DNA of 64,000 bases from Semisulcospira habei (Eukaryota; Mollusca; Gastropoda; Semisulcospiridae), in NCBI GenBank assembly GCA_036245525.1, contig BTPG01000005.1:115115880-115179879 (forward strand), given 5' to 3'. Under the pieces are notes generated by a model. The model was not told the DNA's origin, ran no database searches, and worked only from the letters and a program-made list of their open reading frames with translations. Each line of letters opens with the position of its first letter. The stretch's first letter is position 1. Below, one piece after another: positions 41,401 to 50,100 of the stretch. The translations under genes were made by a program, and so were the position numbers.

Positions 41401-44400
41401 TGCGGTCCGTTGACACGGCCTCCGTCGGTGTCCCAGGAAAGGAGGCTCCGTCCCACAGCTGTCACCTGCGCGACCCTGGAGCTGATGTCGAACTGCGTCT
41501 CCGCGGAAGATTGGTCCCTGTCAGTCCGGTCAGACGAGCTGCCGCTGTTTTCCACCGTGACTGCGTTGACTGAATAGTGGTCCCTGCCAATCCCCTGAAG
41601 CCTGGTGTCGAACGAGGTCTGTTGTCGCGACACACTTGAACTTTCCCGCCGATCTGGAGAAGAGGATAAGGATAGATGAGACATCATCACGAACATGGAG
41701 TCCAAACTGTGCCGTCTCTCTGCGCCGCGAGCGCTCCTTCGAACTTGTCCATTCCTGTGTATGCAAGACGGGGGTTAGTCAGCCATTTCCACTGGTGGAG
41801 CGCTCCTATGGCTCCACCCTTAGAAGTAGGTACCCCGAAGGATACTCCCTTGGCCTGATCTTCCTCCAATCCTCCCTGTGTCTGCCAAACGGGGTAAGTA
41901 CTAGCGTCTGCCCTCGGCAGGAACCCATCTAGTCGTCCATATCACTGACTCCATCCATACCGTAGAAGCGGTTGTCAGTGCTGGTGGAGCGCTCTCCATG
42001 GCTCCACCCTTGAAGTAGGTACCCCAAAGGATACTCCTTTGACCTGATCTTCCCCAATCCTCCCTGTGTCTGCTGACAGGGGTGCAGGAACCGCCCGTTT
42101 ATCAGCCAAGTACTGACTAACCTCATACCAACCGAAGGCGGTAGTCAGATAATTGCCGTGACAAGAAGCACTGTCCGCCGGTCCGAGAAAAGGAAAGATG
42201 ACACAGCACCACGAGCATGGTGTCCTCCACGCGCCGAACCCGAGTGCTGTGATATCCTTTGATCGCCTTTCATACTTCTAATATAGGATGGGGGCTACCA
42301 GAACCTCGGAAGCGAGGCCCCTCCCCGTCTTGTCGGCCATTGCACTGACTCCATCCAAACTGAGGAAGCGGTAGTCAGTGCTGGTGGAAGGCTCTCTATG
42401 GCTCCACTCTCAAAAAGGAACCCTGAAGGTTATCCCTTAATCCTTATGGCCTGTCTTATCGGCGACTTAACTATATTCCCCTTTGAGCGTTGTCCTGAAG
42501 TTGCGACCCTCTTCTTCCTCTTCCTAATACCGGCGCTGACTCGACCAACGGCCATAGGGTCCAACGGGCTCAGGGGGTGATTCCCCGCAACTGCTGCCTT
42601 ACTACTTTTTATTCCTTTTCCTTGCCAGGAAGGCATGTAAGAGACCCAATCCGTGCGGGGAACCGAGCTCCAAACACCTGTTTGCCACAAGGTGGAGCCC
42701 AGAAACAGGCGGATGAGCTCAAATGGTGCTATGCGAGATGCTTCGCTGTCCGCCGGCCCCGCGTGAATCTCGTCCGCTGCCTGCCTTTAATAATATCCAA
42801 CGCCCGCTGGGGAACGTGGCAGCTCAATATTTAGCACCGGAGGGGGCAGCAGTCCCCTCTTTGTGCCCGACAAGCACACGATATCCAAAGTTTCACTCCT
42901 CTTCGCTTCATCTCTATGGCTGCGGTCGATATCAGCTGACGTACAGGTCTCTCTCTGCATTAGCAGGCCCACAGCTGCGACCAAGTTCCTCCTTCCAGGC
43001 CACGCAACGAATGCAAGGTCGACTGGAGGGACAGCCCAAGTAGTGAAGGCAGACAACGTGTACATCATTAGGCCATTAAGGGAATGCCACAATTGGTGCC
43101 AGTCCTCACCTAAGCACTGTAACATAGGACAGACAAAAGGCCAATACGAGCGCTCGAAGCCTCCTCGGAGGGTCCGAATCCCCGGTCAGTCTTGTACAAA
43201 CAAGCAAGGGCCAAGATTTAGTATCAGTTTCAGCCCAATGAATCAAATTTCAAATACAACAATTTTGAATTTCCAAAAACTTCCGTAGCTCGCTTGAGCT
43301 TGCCCTTAGCACCACGTGAATGTTCTGTGATTATGTACAGAGTGAGAGTGAAAGCGCGTGACACGTGAGCGTGCTTGTTGGGTTCATGTCGCGGCGGATA
43401 ATGCGCTTATTATTATTAAGATGCGACCCGGTAAAAAAAAATATTATGCCCGCTGAGGTTATAGTAACCGAGGCTTTACCTTGTCCTACGTGCGTAAACC
43501 CCAAGACCCAACATCAAACACCAATCCTTGCACCAAACCACACACAAACAGAGGAAACCTTCCTTCTCTTTCTTTCTTTTTTTTCCACAGTAAGTCCTTG
43601 TGAGCAGAGTTCACCAACTACCGTCGGAGCACAAGTACACACAACCGGTCTGACTCAGCAAGGCTCAGATACTGGCGAGTAAGAGTGAGTGCGCTACCAG
43701 ATACGGTAGTACGGGAGGCCACTCGGGAGTGCCCTGGTAATGGCACACCAGTGATTGCCTCCCTTAGAGGACGTCACAGTAAGTTTTTTGGGCTAAATTT
43801 GACATGCAAAGCGAAGCTTCCAGTTAGTAATGTCATCGGTAATGATTTTGTGGAAACGTTAAAGTTTACTACAGACGACGACGGACAGGTGACGGTGGAC
43901 AGAAGACGGCAGACAGATGAACATGGACGAACAGATGACCACTTGCAATTTAACCCTTTTTCATCCCAACACACTGCTGCTTGAAATAAATTTGACTCTG
44001 ATAGTTCAAGGGTGGTGCCAGAATAGCTTGGCACCTCAGGCTCCAAGCTATTCTGGCACCACCCTTGAACTATCAGAGTCAAATTTATTTCAAGCAATGG
44101 GTGTATCAGGATGAAAAGCGTTAACCACAACCCTCACTCCATCCCCCCAGGACTTACTTTATCTCTGTAGAGAGCAGCAGCCTTGCTGTTGTACTTTTCC
44201 TGAAGTGACATGCCCTCATGGTAGTCCGACTGTGCATTAAAGAAGTCACGAGCTTTCCTGTTGCCACCCACCTTCATCTTTTCCAGCTCTATATCCTTCC
44301 ATTTGTCCATGGACACAGAGCGCACAAAACTGCACAAAAATACATAAACAGTATGTACAATTTAACATAAATTAAATTACCACTACCAGTAAATAAATAT

Positions 44401-46746
44401 ATAAACAATGAATGGATTGGATGGATGGACAGATTCTTCCATCCATCCAAAAATATGTAAGATTTCTGTATAACATCAATAAGCAGAAACAAAGGAAGCT
44501 TCTTGCCAGTGTGATAAAGCCGGAGGCTATACATCTTTTCCCTTCTGTTTTAGTTTTAGAACTAGATTACTGCTTATTAGGTCTTATTCTAACAACATCT
44601 TTAGCCCTTTGCGTGTTGACAGGAATCATCGCGACTGAAACTGCTACCGACACGTAGAGGGTTAGTCACAGCACGTAAGTTCTCTTACCTGAGATGCACA
44701 CCAAGACCCCTGTGTTTGCCAGAACATTCCAAACAGATCCAGATCCCATAGGTCACGCTGACCCACTGAGGATTGTGAGAGTTGCACTCAAAGCAATTCT
44801 GCAAAAGAAAAGGCAAAGCCAAATAAAACACCTGTTACATTTATAAAAACTTTAGATTTCAATTTAAAAATTCAAATAAATGCAGCTCTGTGCCAGGTGA
44901 CATTATTTCACTAAAGTCTAAATATAAGGAGAATCATTAACTCTTTGCCTACGGATGGCAACTTCAGCCACTATAAGATTAATTTCTGTAGAACACTACT
45001 GGTGGCGAAATTAGCTCAGGCAAGGTTTGCTTGTCGTACATTTGCTTGGCTATTTTGACTGCTGAATGTATCATTACAAGCCTTTACTTGACATGTGCAT
45101 TGGATCCAAAAATGAACTATTAACTCATTCAGCCCTGACACACTACAGATGGGTCGACCATGATAATTCAAGGGTAGTGCCAAATTAGTTTGGCGCCTGT
45201 CGGCGCCAAGCTAATCTGGCACTGCCCTTGAATTATCATGGTTGATCCATCGCCTGCAACTAGTGCATAGTCAGATGATGCCTCCAAAATTTGGGAAATA
45301 CCGCCGTCAGGCTGAATGAGTTAACAAATTACTTTAGTTGCAGAGTACATAATATAGAAAAGATACATAGTCCTTTGCGTGTCAGTAGCGGTTTTAGTCA
45401 CGATGATTCATTGTGACTAAAACCGCTACTGACACGCTAAGGCCCCGGGTTAGTAGGCAAAGAGTTTAAGGAAGTGGATGTACTGACGATGAAACTGTGA
45501 AGTGAGTGAAACTGACCAGTGTCATCAAATTTACTTTAAATAACTAAACCAAATAACCCACGGCCACACTTTTCTCTCCACGCCATGCATGTAGAATGTA
45601 TACCTCAGTGCTACAGCGAGGCTCTGAATTTTTAAACTCCTCTCTCTCAAGAGAGAGAGAGCACCAATGGTAATGAGGTGATCGACACCTATATCCCTAG
45701 TAGCAGAAGGTCTTCAGGCCGACAGCCACAGCGGGCCTGCGCACAGCTGTGCATGGGCCCACTGCGGCCATCGGGGGCTCGAGGACCTTTGCTTACTGAG
45801 ATTTACCTGAGTGGCCACTGAGCGCGGTCGACGGGGTAGGAAGTTTGAGAACTTATTTTAACCCCCTTAACTGTCTCATTATCATGGCAGTTCTCATGGA
45901 GAGGTTGCCTGTGTGTGTGTGTAAATCTATCACGTAAAACGAAAGCAAACCAACACCTGCATCTGTCACAGAAAACACTACGTGACACCATTTCAAACTC
46001 TTTACAGTCTGCCAGGTCAAGGGTGAGGAGAACTTCACACAACAGATATTGACTGGAACAGCCTTACCAACAGCATTGTGCCTGCCAAGAGTGTTGACAT
46101 ATATTGGCAATACCCCATTACATTTTATTTATATGCCTGTCATACTGACGTGCAGGTAGCCTGACAATACACGCTTATTCTTACTGTGTGACTAAGTGAC
46201 AGGCATACAATCGGATATTTTGCTGAAATACATTCATGGAAAGGCTCCTCCCAGTAACAAGATGCAGACTCCTACATCCCCAGTTGTCTGCAGTGGTTGT
46301 TGCCATGCAATGAGCAAAACTCATGACCTGCCATCAGATCTCTGACCTCAAGTGCTGACCCGCTGATTTGATTATACCTCTTTCGATAAACGGATTACAT
46401 TAATTCATTATTGTGATTGTATACTTGGCTGCAGTAAATTGTAAAGTTAACTTATTCAAACTTTATTAAGGACAGGTGTTGCCTCAGCAGCCGATACGTG
46501 GTTTAATCAGACAGCTTTACTGTAGTCATTGTCTACCACTCAAAGAGAGGAAAAGTTATTTTATAAGTCAGTTTCAGTTATTTTATAAGTCAGTTTCAGT
46601 TGTTGGTACTATGAAAAAAGAAAGCATCGTTCGTTCCATCGCCATCTGCGACGGTGACGAAATCAAAATTTTGAATTGGAACTTACATTATTGTCATCTT
46701 TAACCTTCAGGTCTTTGAGAACTCTTCTTGTTCTTGGGCTAGCCAT
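32439..46746 (-). CDS. ARFGAP1: ArfGAP1, ADP-ribosylation factor GTPase-activating protein (six exons found, 3' incomplete)
   Basis: Minus-strand gene with exons 46746-46687, 44798-44689, 44329-44158, 36765-36548, 33698-33593 and 32495-32439, all joined in phase across AG/GT sites. ArfGAP1 stimulates GTP hydrolysis on Arf1 at the Golgi and controls COPI coats. Exons 1-3 encode the ArfGAP zinc finger: CFEC then CLEC (C-x2-C-x16-C-x2-C) followed by the arginine finger in [10 protein letters not shown]. Exons 5-6 encode YVGFG and an ALPS-like curvature-sensing helix (NTMSSLQS then [19 protein letters not shown]), rich in Ser/Thr/Gly with few charges. The exon borders match those I know for vertebrate ArfGAP1. 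Exons for the C-terminal part were not found in the window. Intron 3 (7.4 kb) contains a DIRS element. Confidence 0.93.
32566..32680. repeat. Palindromic hairpin, family B2
   Basis: TCAACCATGAAAGTTCAAAG faces its complement across a GGCGCCTACAGGTGCC centre; intronic. Confidence 0.75.
33372..33460. repeat. Family B hairpin, truncated
   Basis: AGTTCAAGGGTAGTGACAGA with TTAGCTTGGTGC, then a shortened right arm with ACTATCATGG; in ArfGAP1 intron 5. Confidence 0.6.
33593..33698 (-). CDS. ARFGAP1: ArfGAP1 exon 5
   Basis: Starts after TTTTCAG and ends before GTGAGT; 106 nt. It encodes [19 protein letters not shown] and [15 protein letters not shown], the conserved YVGFG block and the first half of the ALPS motif. 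Confidence 0.92.
33728..33870. repeat. TTAA MITE family B, right end decayed
   Basis: Begins TTAACCCATTTGGCTGCA and includes a full hairpin with AATTCAAGGGTAGTGCCAGA and GGCGCC centre; the right TTAA is lost. Confidence 0.7.
33871..35380. other. ArfGAP1 intron 4, unassigned
   Basis: A 1.3-kb stretch free of the hairpin families. A frame with CGGAGCGGAGCGACG origin (34,600-34,897) has no recognisable domain. It could be one insertion, such as an LTR or exapted repeat, but I found no termini. Confidence 0.4.
35381..35413. repeat. (GA)n microsatellite
   Basis: Short AG run. Confidence 0.85.
35890..35970. repeat. Palindromic hairpin, family B2
   Basis: AGTTCAAGGGTGGTGCCAAA faces its complement with CTTGCTATTCTGG, short centre. 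Confidence 0.8.
36413..36482. repeat. Poly-C/poly-A tract with (AAAT)n
   Basis: A C run, then an A run, then AAATAAAT repeats; in ArfGAP1 intron 4 close to the exon 4 donor. Confidence 0.9.
36548..36765 (-). CDS. ARFGAP1: ArfGAP1 exon 4
   Basis: Acceptor TTTTTCAG, donor GTGAGT, 218 nt, ends in phase 2. It encodes [20 protein letters not shown] and a Ser/Gly-rich linker. The E-G-K/R-x-W-S motif corresponds to the block just after the GAP domain in vertebrate ArfGAP1; the linker is divergent as expected. Confidence 0.9.
36850..36965. repeat. Palindromic hairpin, family B2
   Basis: AGCTGTGCCAGAATAGCTTG and its complement flank a GCCTATAGGC centre; ArfGAP1 intron 3. Confidence 0.8.
36978..37100. 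repeat. TTAA MITE family B, internally deleted
   Basis: TTTAACCCATTTAGCCCTGG and GGATTGATCATGATAATTCA are present on the left and TTTGGAAATGCGGCTGTGGG on the right; the second hairpin arm is missing. Confidence 0.75.
37305..37516. mobile_element. Palindromic TTAA MITE, family B, complete
   Basis: TTAA at 37301-37304 and 37517-37520; ends CCCATTTAGCCCC and GTGGGGTTTAATGGG; central hairpin with AATTCAAGGGTAGTCCCAGA. ArfGAP1 intron 3. Confidence 0.87.
37796..37998. mobile_element. Palindromic TTAA MITE, family B, complete
   Basis: TTAA at 37792-37795 and 37999-38002; ends CCCATTTAGCCCC and GGGGTTAAGAGGG; hairpin centre GGCGCCTGAAGGCGCC. Confidence 0.88.
38360..38542 (-). repeat. DIRS-like inverted terminal repeat, left arm
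   Basis: Reverse complement of 43660-43842 with few mismatches. The similar frames seen in both arms (containing [11 protein letters not shown]) are by-products of the repeat. Confidence 0.9.
38707..39468 (-). pseudogene. DIRS-like tyrosine recombinase remnant
   Basis: In different frames on the minus strand I see RYVYEGKWA with downstream LAAFFVGHY (39,052-39,468), the start of the core-binding domain, then [10 protein letters not shown] in another frame. Near 38,750-38,830 is [18 protein letters not shown], the region that in DIRS recombinases holds the catalytic Tyr (consensus of the type TSFYLRD). Several frameshifts separate these blocks, so no working enzyme is encoded here. The identification is by order and motif; I could not locate the HxxR box with confidence. 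Confidence 0.65.
39485..40604 (-). pseudogene. DIRS-like reverse transcriptase/RNase H remnant
   Basis: A minus-strand frame (39,485-39,850) ends [17 protein letters not shown], near-identical in layout to PRQ/RQPLFHPCPERLLLHAW of the second element, the closing block of DIRS RNase H. Upstream frames at 39,940-40,604 carry further short matches in several phases. Stops and frameshifts are frequent. Confidence 0.55.
40960..41560 (-). repeat. About 140-bp tandem repeat in the DIRS-like element
   Basis: The phrase CCAGCCCGAA(A/G)ATCTGCTGC and its variants recur at about 41,096, 41,234, 41,378 and 41,520, with shared TGCGTCTCCGCxGAAGA. Repeat units differ by 5-10%. Confidence 0.85.
41787..42430 (-). 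repeat. Imperfect repeats in the DIRS-like element
   Basis: GGTGGAGCGCTC...ATGGCTCCAC with GGTACCCCxAAGGATACTCC recurs near 41,790 and 41,980, and in part at 42,380. Confidence 0.75.
43660..43842 (-). repeat. DIRS-like inverted terminal repeat, right arm
   Basis: Reverse complement of 38360-38542; ends GTTAGTAATGTCATCGGTAA. Confidence 0.9.
43953..44120. mobile_element. Palindromic TTAA MITE, family B2, complete
   Basis: TTAA at 43949-43952 and 44121-44124; ends CCCTTTTTCATCC and GGATGAAAAGCG; very long hairpin with TTGAAATAAATTTGACTCTG arms. It ends 34 bp before the ArfGAP1 exon 3 donor. Confidence 0.87.
44158..44329 (-). CDS. ARFGAP1: ArfGAP1 exon 3
   Basis: Acceptor TTTGTGCAG, donor GTAAGT; 172 nt, enters with a split codon and ends in phase 0. 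It encodes [19 protein letters not shown] and GGN, then [16 protein letters not shown], which closely match the C-terminal half of the ArfGAP catalytic domain. Confidence 0.96.
44600..44662. repeat. Family E hairpin, partial
   Basis: TTAGCCCTTTGCGTGTTGAC on the left faces GACACGTAGAGGGTTAG on the right; the central arm pair is shortened. ArfGAP1 intron 2. Confidence 0.6.
44689..44798 (-). CDS. ARFGAP1: ArfGAP1 exon 2 (zinc finger)
   Basis: Acceptor TTTTGCAG, donor GTAAGA; 110 nt. It encodes [20 protein letters not shown] and [16 protein letters not shown]: the four zinc-binding cysteines and the catalytic Arg of the ArfGAP fold. Confidence 0.97.
44799..45119. other. ArfGAP1 intron 1, nothing recognised
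   Basis: Plain A/T-rich intron sequence before the next MITE. Confidence 0.5.
45124..45320. mobile_element. Palindromic TTAA MITE, family B, complete
   Basis: TTAA at 45120-45123 and 45321-45324; ends CTCATTCAGCCCTGAC and GTCAGGCTGAATGAG; hairpin centre GGCGCCTGTCGGCGCC. Confidence 0.88.
45372..45445. repeat. Palindromic hairpin, family E
   Basis: CCTTTGCGTGTCAGTAGCGG and TTTTAGTCACGATGA face the complement ending ACACGCTAAGG. Confidence 0.85.
45446..46686. other. ArfGAP1 intron 1, nothing recognised
   Basis: A GAGAGAGAG run at about 45,647 and a 20-bp direct repeat (TTATTTTATAAGTCAGTTTC) near 46,556-46,597 are the only notable items; no other exon or element. Confidence 0.5.
46687..46746 (-). 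CDS. ARFGAP1: ArfGAP1 exon 1 (start)
   Basis: Encodes 20 residues, [20 protein letters not shown], matching the MASPRTRxVL start of ArfGAP1. Donor GTAAGT follows directly. The start codon at 46746 faces that of TAF2 at 47139. Confidence 0.96.
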
Positions 46747-47138
46747 TGTGTGATCTTGTCTGCGTGAGGAGGTGAACAGCTAATTTAATATCCCAGGTCA
46801 GTAAACAAGCGACTATGCGATGCTGAGGTGTCAATCCTCCATCTTGACGTCATCAGATACAAAGGCATTAAATAAAATAGTTTCGTACATATTTTTTTTA
46901 TTATTGAAGTAGCCGTATTCCTGGTGGAAATGAATGCAAGTCTACTAATTTTTGACTTTGTCAAAATACGTATGTTTCAAGTCAATAAGTACGACTGCCA
47001 CGTCTATACATTTATGCGGCTTTTATTTAGCTAGCTCTACGGGAAATTTTCAAAATGGCGACCCCCATAGACGCGATTCTTTGAACTAAACATAAACGAT
47101 GTAACTGTACCGGTATCTGTTGGTGCAAAGAAAGAAAC
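46747..47138. promoter_or_regulatory. Bidirectional promoter region of ArfGAP1 and TAF2
   Basis: The two start codons are 392 bp apart and diverge. The region holds a perfect CRE, TGACGTCA (46845-46852), next to a YY1-like CCTCCATCTTG, and a second YY1-like AAAATGGCGAC at 47052-47062. No TATA box was seen near either gene. This layout fits a TATA-less housekeeping bidirectional promoter; transcription starts are not mapped. Confidence 0.7.
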
Positions 47139-47184
47139 ATGAAGCGCGACGCCAGAGTAGACTTAACGCGGCCTTTTAAGCTAG
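47139..47184 (+). CDS. TAF2: TAF2 exon 1 (start)
   Basis: ATG at 47139; encodes [15 protein letters not shown] and one base of the next codon, ending before GTAATG. The RPxKL motif supports both the start and the border. Confidence 0.82.
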
Positions 47185-50100
47185 GTAATGAGATGCATTT
47201 TTTTAAACATGCAATTTTTGCACAGTATTGTGCTTGTTTTTTGTCCGTAGACGAACAGGCCGGGGCATAACACACCTAATATGCTTTACGCATTCAGTGG
47301 CCAATTGACGGAATTCTCATTGACTTGAGTGAACGCAAAGTAAGCGTTAGAAATAGTATACACACGGGCATACAATGACCGGTTTAAACCCCGGAGACCG
47401 CTACGGTAGCCAGGCAGGCCTAGCCGGAGGCACCGAAACAGCAGCTGGCCCCCAACACGTCTCCCTCTCCCCCCAGCCCACTCACCCTTGACCCTTCCCC
47501 AGTTTAATAACCAGAAGTAAGAATTAAGTTGTTTTTTTTGTTGTTTGTTTGTTTTTTTGCACACCACCAGCAAACCCAGCAATAATGGTCAATTGGCTGA
47601 CCATGGCAGGGAAACAAGAAGAAGAAGAAGAACTTCACTTGAAGTTGAACTTTATATTTTGTTGCCAGTGGAGCATTTTTATTTTTGCTAATTTGTAGGC
47701 ATTTAGAGTAGAGTAGTGTATGTAGAGCAAACTTCCATACTCATGTCTTCTACTCTAAATGCACATAGCGTTTTTGGCTTCCCTTTTACACACTCAGTTG
47801 AGTGCATCTAGCCACACCCAGCAAAGACGCCAGAGAATGTTTGTCCTGACGCCAAGTCTTTGGCGTCGAGACAGATCTCCAGCCAACTAAATAATTTACA
47901 GACACATTAAGATACACTAGACATTTTTCATCCCTTTGCAGAGAAATTTACTGACTTTTATGTTTGTGTTGTTATTTTGTTTGAAATAAATTGTAACATG
48001 TATGCTGTTACTCTGCAGCTCACCAGACACTATGTATCAAGGCAATCAACTTTGAGAAACAATTTCTGATTGTGAGTATTTTGTTTATGCAGTAAAACCT
48101 GCTATGAGTGGTCACCGCTGTTGCCAAGCAAAAGTGGCCGTAAACGGCAGGTGACCGCTCACGGCAGATACGATGTAAATGGACCCAGAAGCACCCAGAA
48201 ATGTAAATCTGCACTAACTTATCCATTACTAGAGTTTGTGTATGCTACAGTGCACGTTTGCGGCCTTCGTGTGTGTAAACTCCTCACAGTTAAGACAAAA
48301 GATGTGGAAAGAATACATGTAATGCTTATGTACATTGTCCTTGTAAAATGTTGAGCATTTAAACACTTGCACTTCAAAGTCAGTGCAGCTTCATTTTGTC
48401 GCCACATTACTCCCAATGAAAATGGAAAAACCCTATCAACTCGTAACTGCCCGTGTAAGTTTCAAGCTTAACAATCAGTCTCCGTGGTGCATACCAACAG
48501 AAAGATATGGGAAAATTGCTTACTTGTAACAGTGCTTACTTATAAGTGAAAGCATTGGCATGTTTACGATATTTGCAACTGTGACATACCAGTGTATCTC
48601 TTACGGACACAAATCTTTGTCAGTCTATCGTAGTTTCCGACATTAATTACGTTTTCTGTGCATGCATAGTGATGGCTACAGCCGTTGTGTCGGTTATTTA
48701 TGCACCTATGGGAACTTGAGTTTGATACACTCACTCACAGACCCCAAGGTGTGTTAAAGTCTATGCCTCTAGTCTTGCAGATGAGCGTTTTGCGACGTAG
48801 GTGTTCTATTCCCCCAGTTAATTGTCGGTCCCATTGATATACGCTGCCCCTTTCACGAGGTGTCTCACTCTCAACCCAGCGTGAAGCAGATGACACGCGC
48901 CTGTCATTGTGTAACAACATGGCACTCGGCTTTGTCAAAGTGTGTAGCGGCTGGCGCAGTGTTGAGTGAGCAGTCATTGACCCATTGCGCGTGATGGCTT
49001 TACCGCGCCGGTCTGGCCGTGGCTGTAAATTTCAGGTATTTTTTTGCGTTTTTGGCTCCGATACCCTGACTGTTGGCCGCGTTCAGCAGGTGAACATATA
49101 ATTCAGGTACTTTATATAGTAAACATCGTCCGTACATCGTGAAAGTGACCGTAAATGGCGGGTGACCATAAAATCCAGTGACCGTTCAAAACAGGTTTTA
49201 CTGTAACTTGATTTTGAGTATTTTGTTTAGAACTGTACTGCACAGGATATCATGTCACATTGGTATGAAGCAATTTTAGAAGGCAGTATTCTTTTTTTTT
49301 ATAGACCTCAAAGTTCATCTGATTGTTACGATTGTGGTTGTGTTGTTTTGTAAGAGCATGGATGTATTAATCGTAGGAAACGATCCGATATTTATTTGAG
49401 CTATCATGGTTATGTATCACGTACCTTTTCAGTAAGATTCTCTATCGTTCGTGTAGAGTGGAATTGGCTTTGTTATGATATGCTAAGTTTAGTCCGGAAG
49501 CTTCTGGCAAAGTCGCACGCAGAAGAGCGGTCGATTTTTGTTATGCGTAGTTTTGCTGAGAATAGATTAGAACATTCGAGCGAATTCGCGCTCTGTCGAG
49601 TGACCTTACATGTGACGTCAAACTGTAGGCAACTTTTTGAAACACAGTATCAAAGCCGCTCTAATATTCATAGTCATAGTTGTTTTCTGTACGCGTGAAG
49701 TTTGCAGCCAGTAAGTTGGTATTGTGAAAGGTCATGAACAGTCTGCCATACTCTTGTGTGACGTCATTACACACTGGGATTTGGGGCTGAAATTAGCAGT
49801 CATATTTTTATAGACTATTGTAGTTCATTCTAGAAAGTTCTTTTTATTTAATATTTATGAGTTTCGGTTATGTGTTCCGTTCTGATTGGTTGCGTTGTGT
49901 GAATTCCTTGGATTATTCTGGAAAGTTTTTGTACTATAAAAGTTTGTGCTGGGAAGCACGTTCGTACATTGTCATGCATTGTCAGTTGTAGGGACACACA
50001 GTTTATCACAGGTACGTGGCCCGTATAGGGTGTACATCGTGAGAGACGCAGCGTAACGGTGGTGTACGTTGTATGAGAAACATTGTGTCACCAGTATTGA

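Larger units (their letters stand above)
38360..43842 (-). mobile_element. DIRS-like tyrosine-recombinase retrotransposon, decayed
   Basis: A GC-rich 5.5-kb block lies in ArfGAP1 intron 3 in the gene's own direction. It is bounded by inverted repeats of about 183 bp: 38360-38542 against 43660-43842, both starting inward with TTACCGATGACATTACTAAC. On the minus strand, from the right, there are GC-rich repeats, then reverse transcriptase/RNase H remnants, then a tyrosine recombinase remnant whose last part reads [20 protein letters not shown]. That order and inverted termini fit DIRS elements. Frames are broken. A third copy of the terminal motif sits at about 38,595, like the internal complementary repeats of DIRS. 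The second element at 59,068 starts with the same TTACCGATGACAT. Confidence 0.8.
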
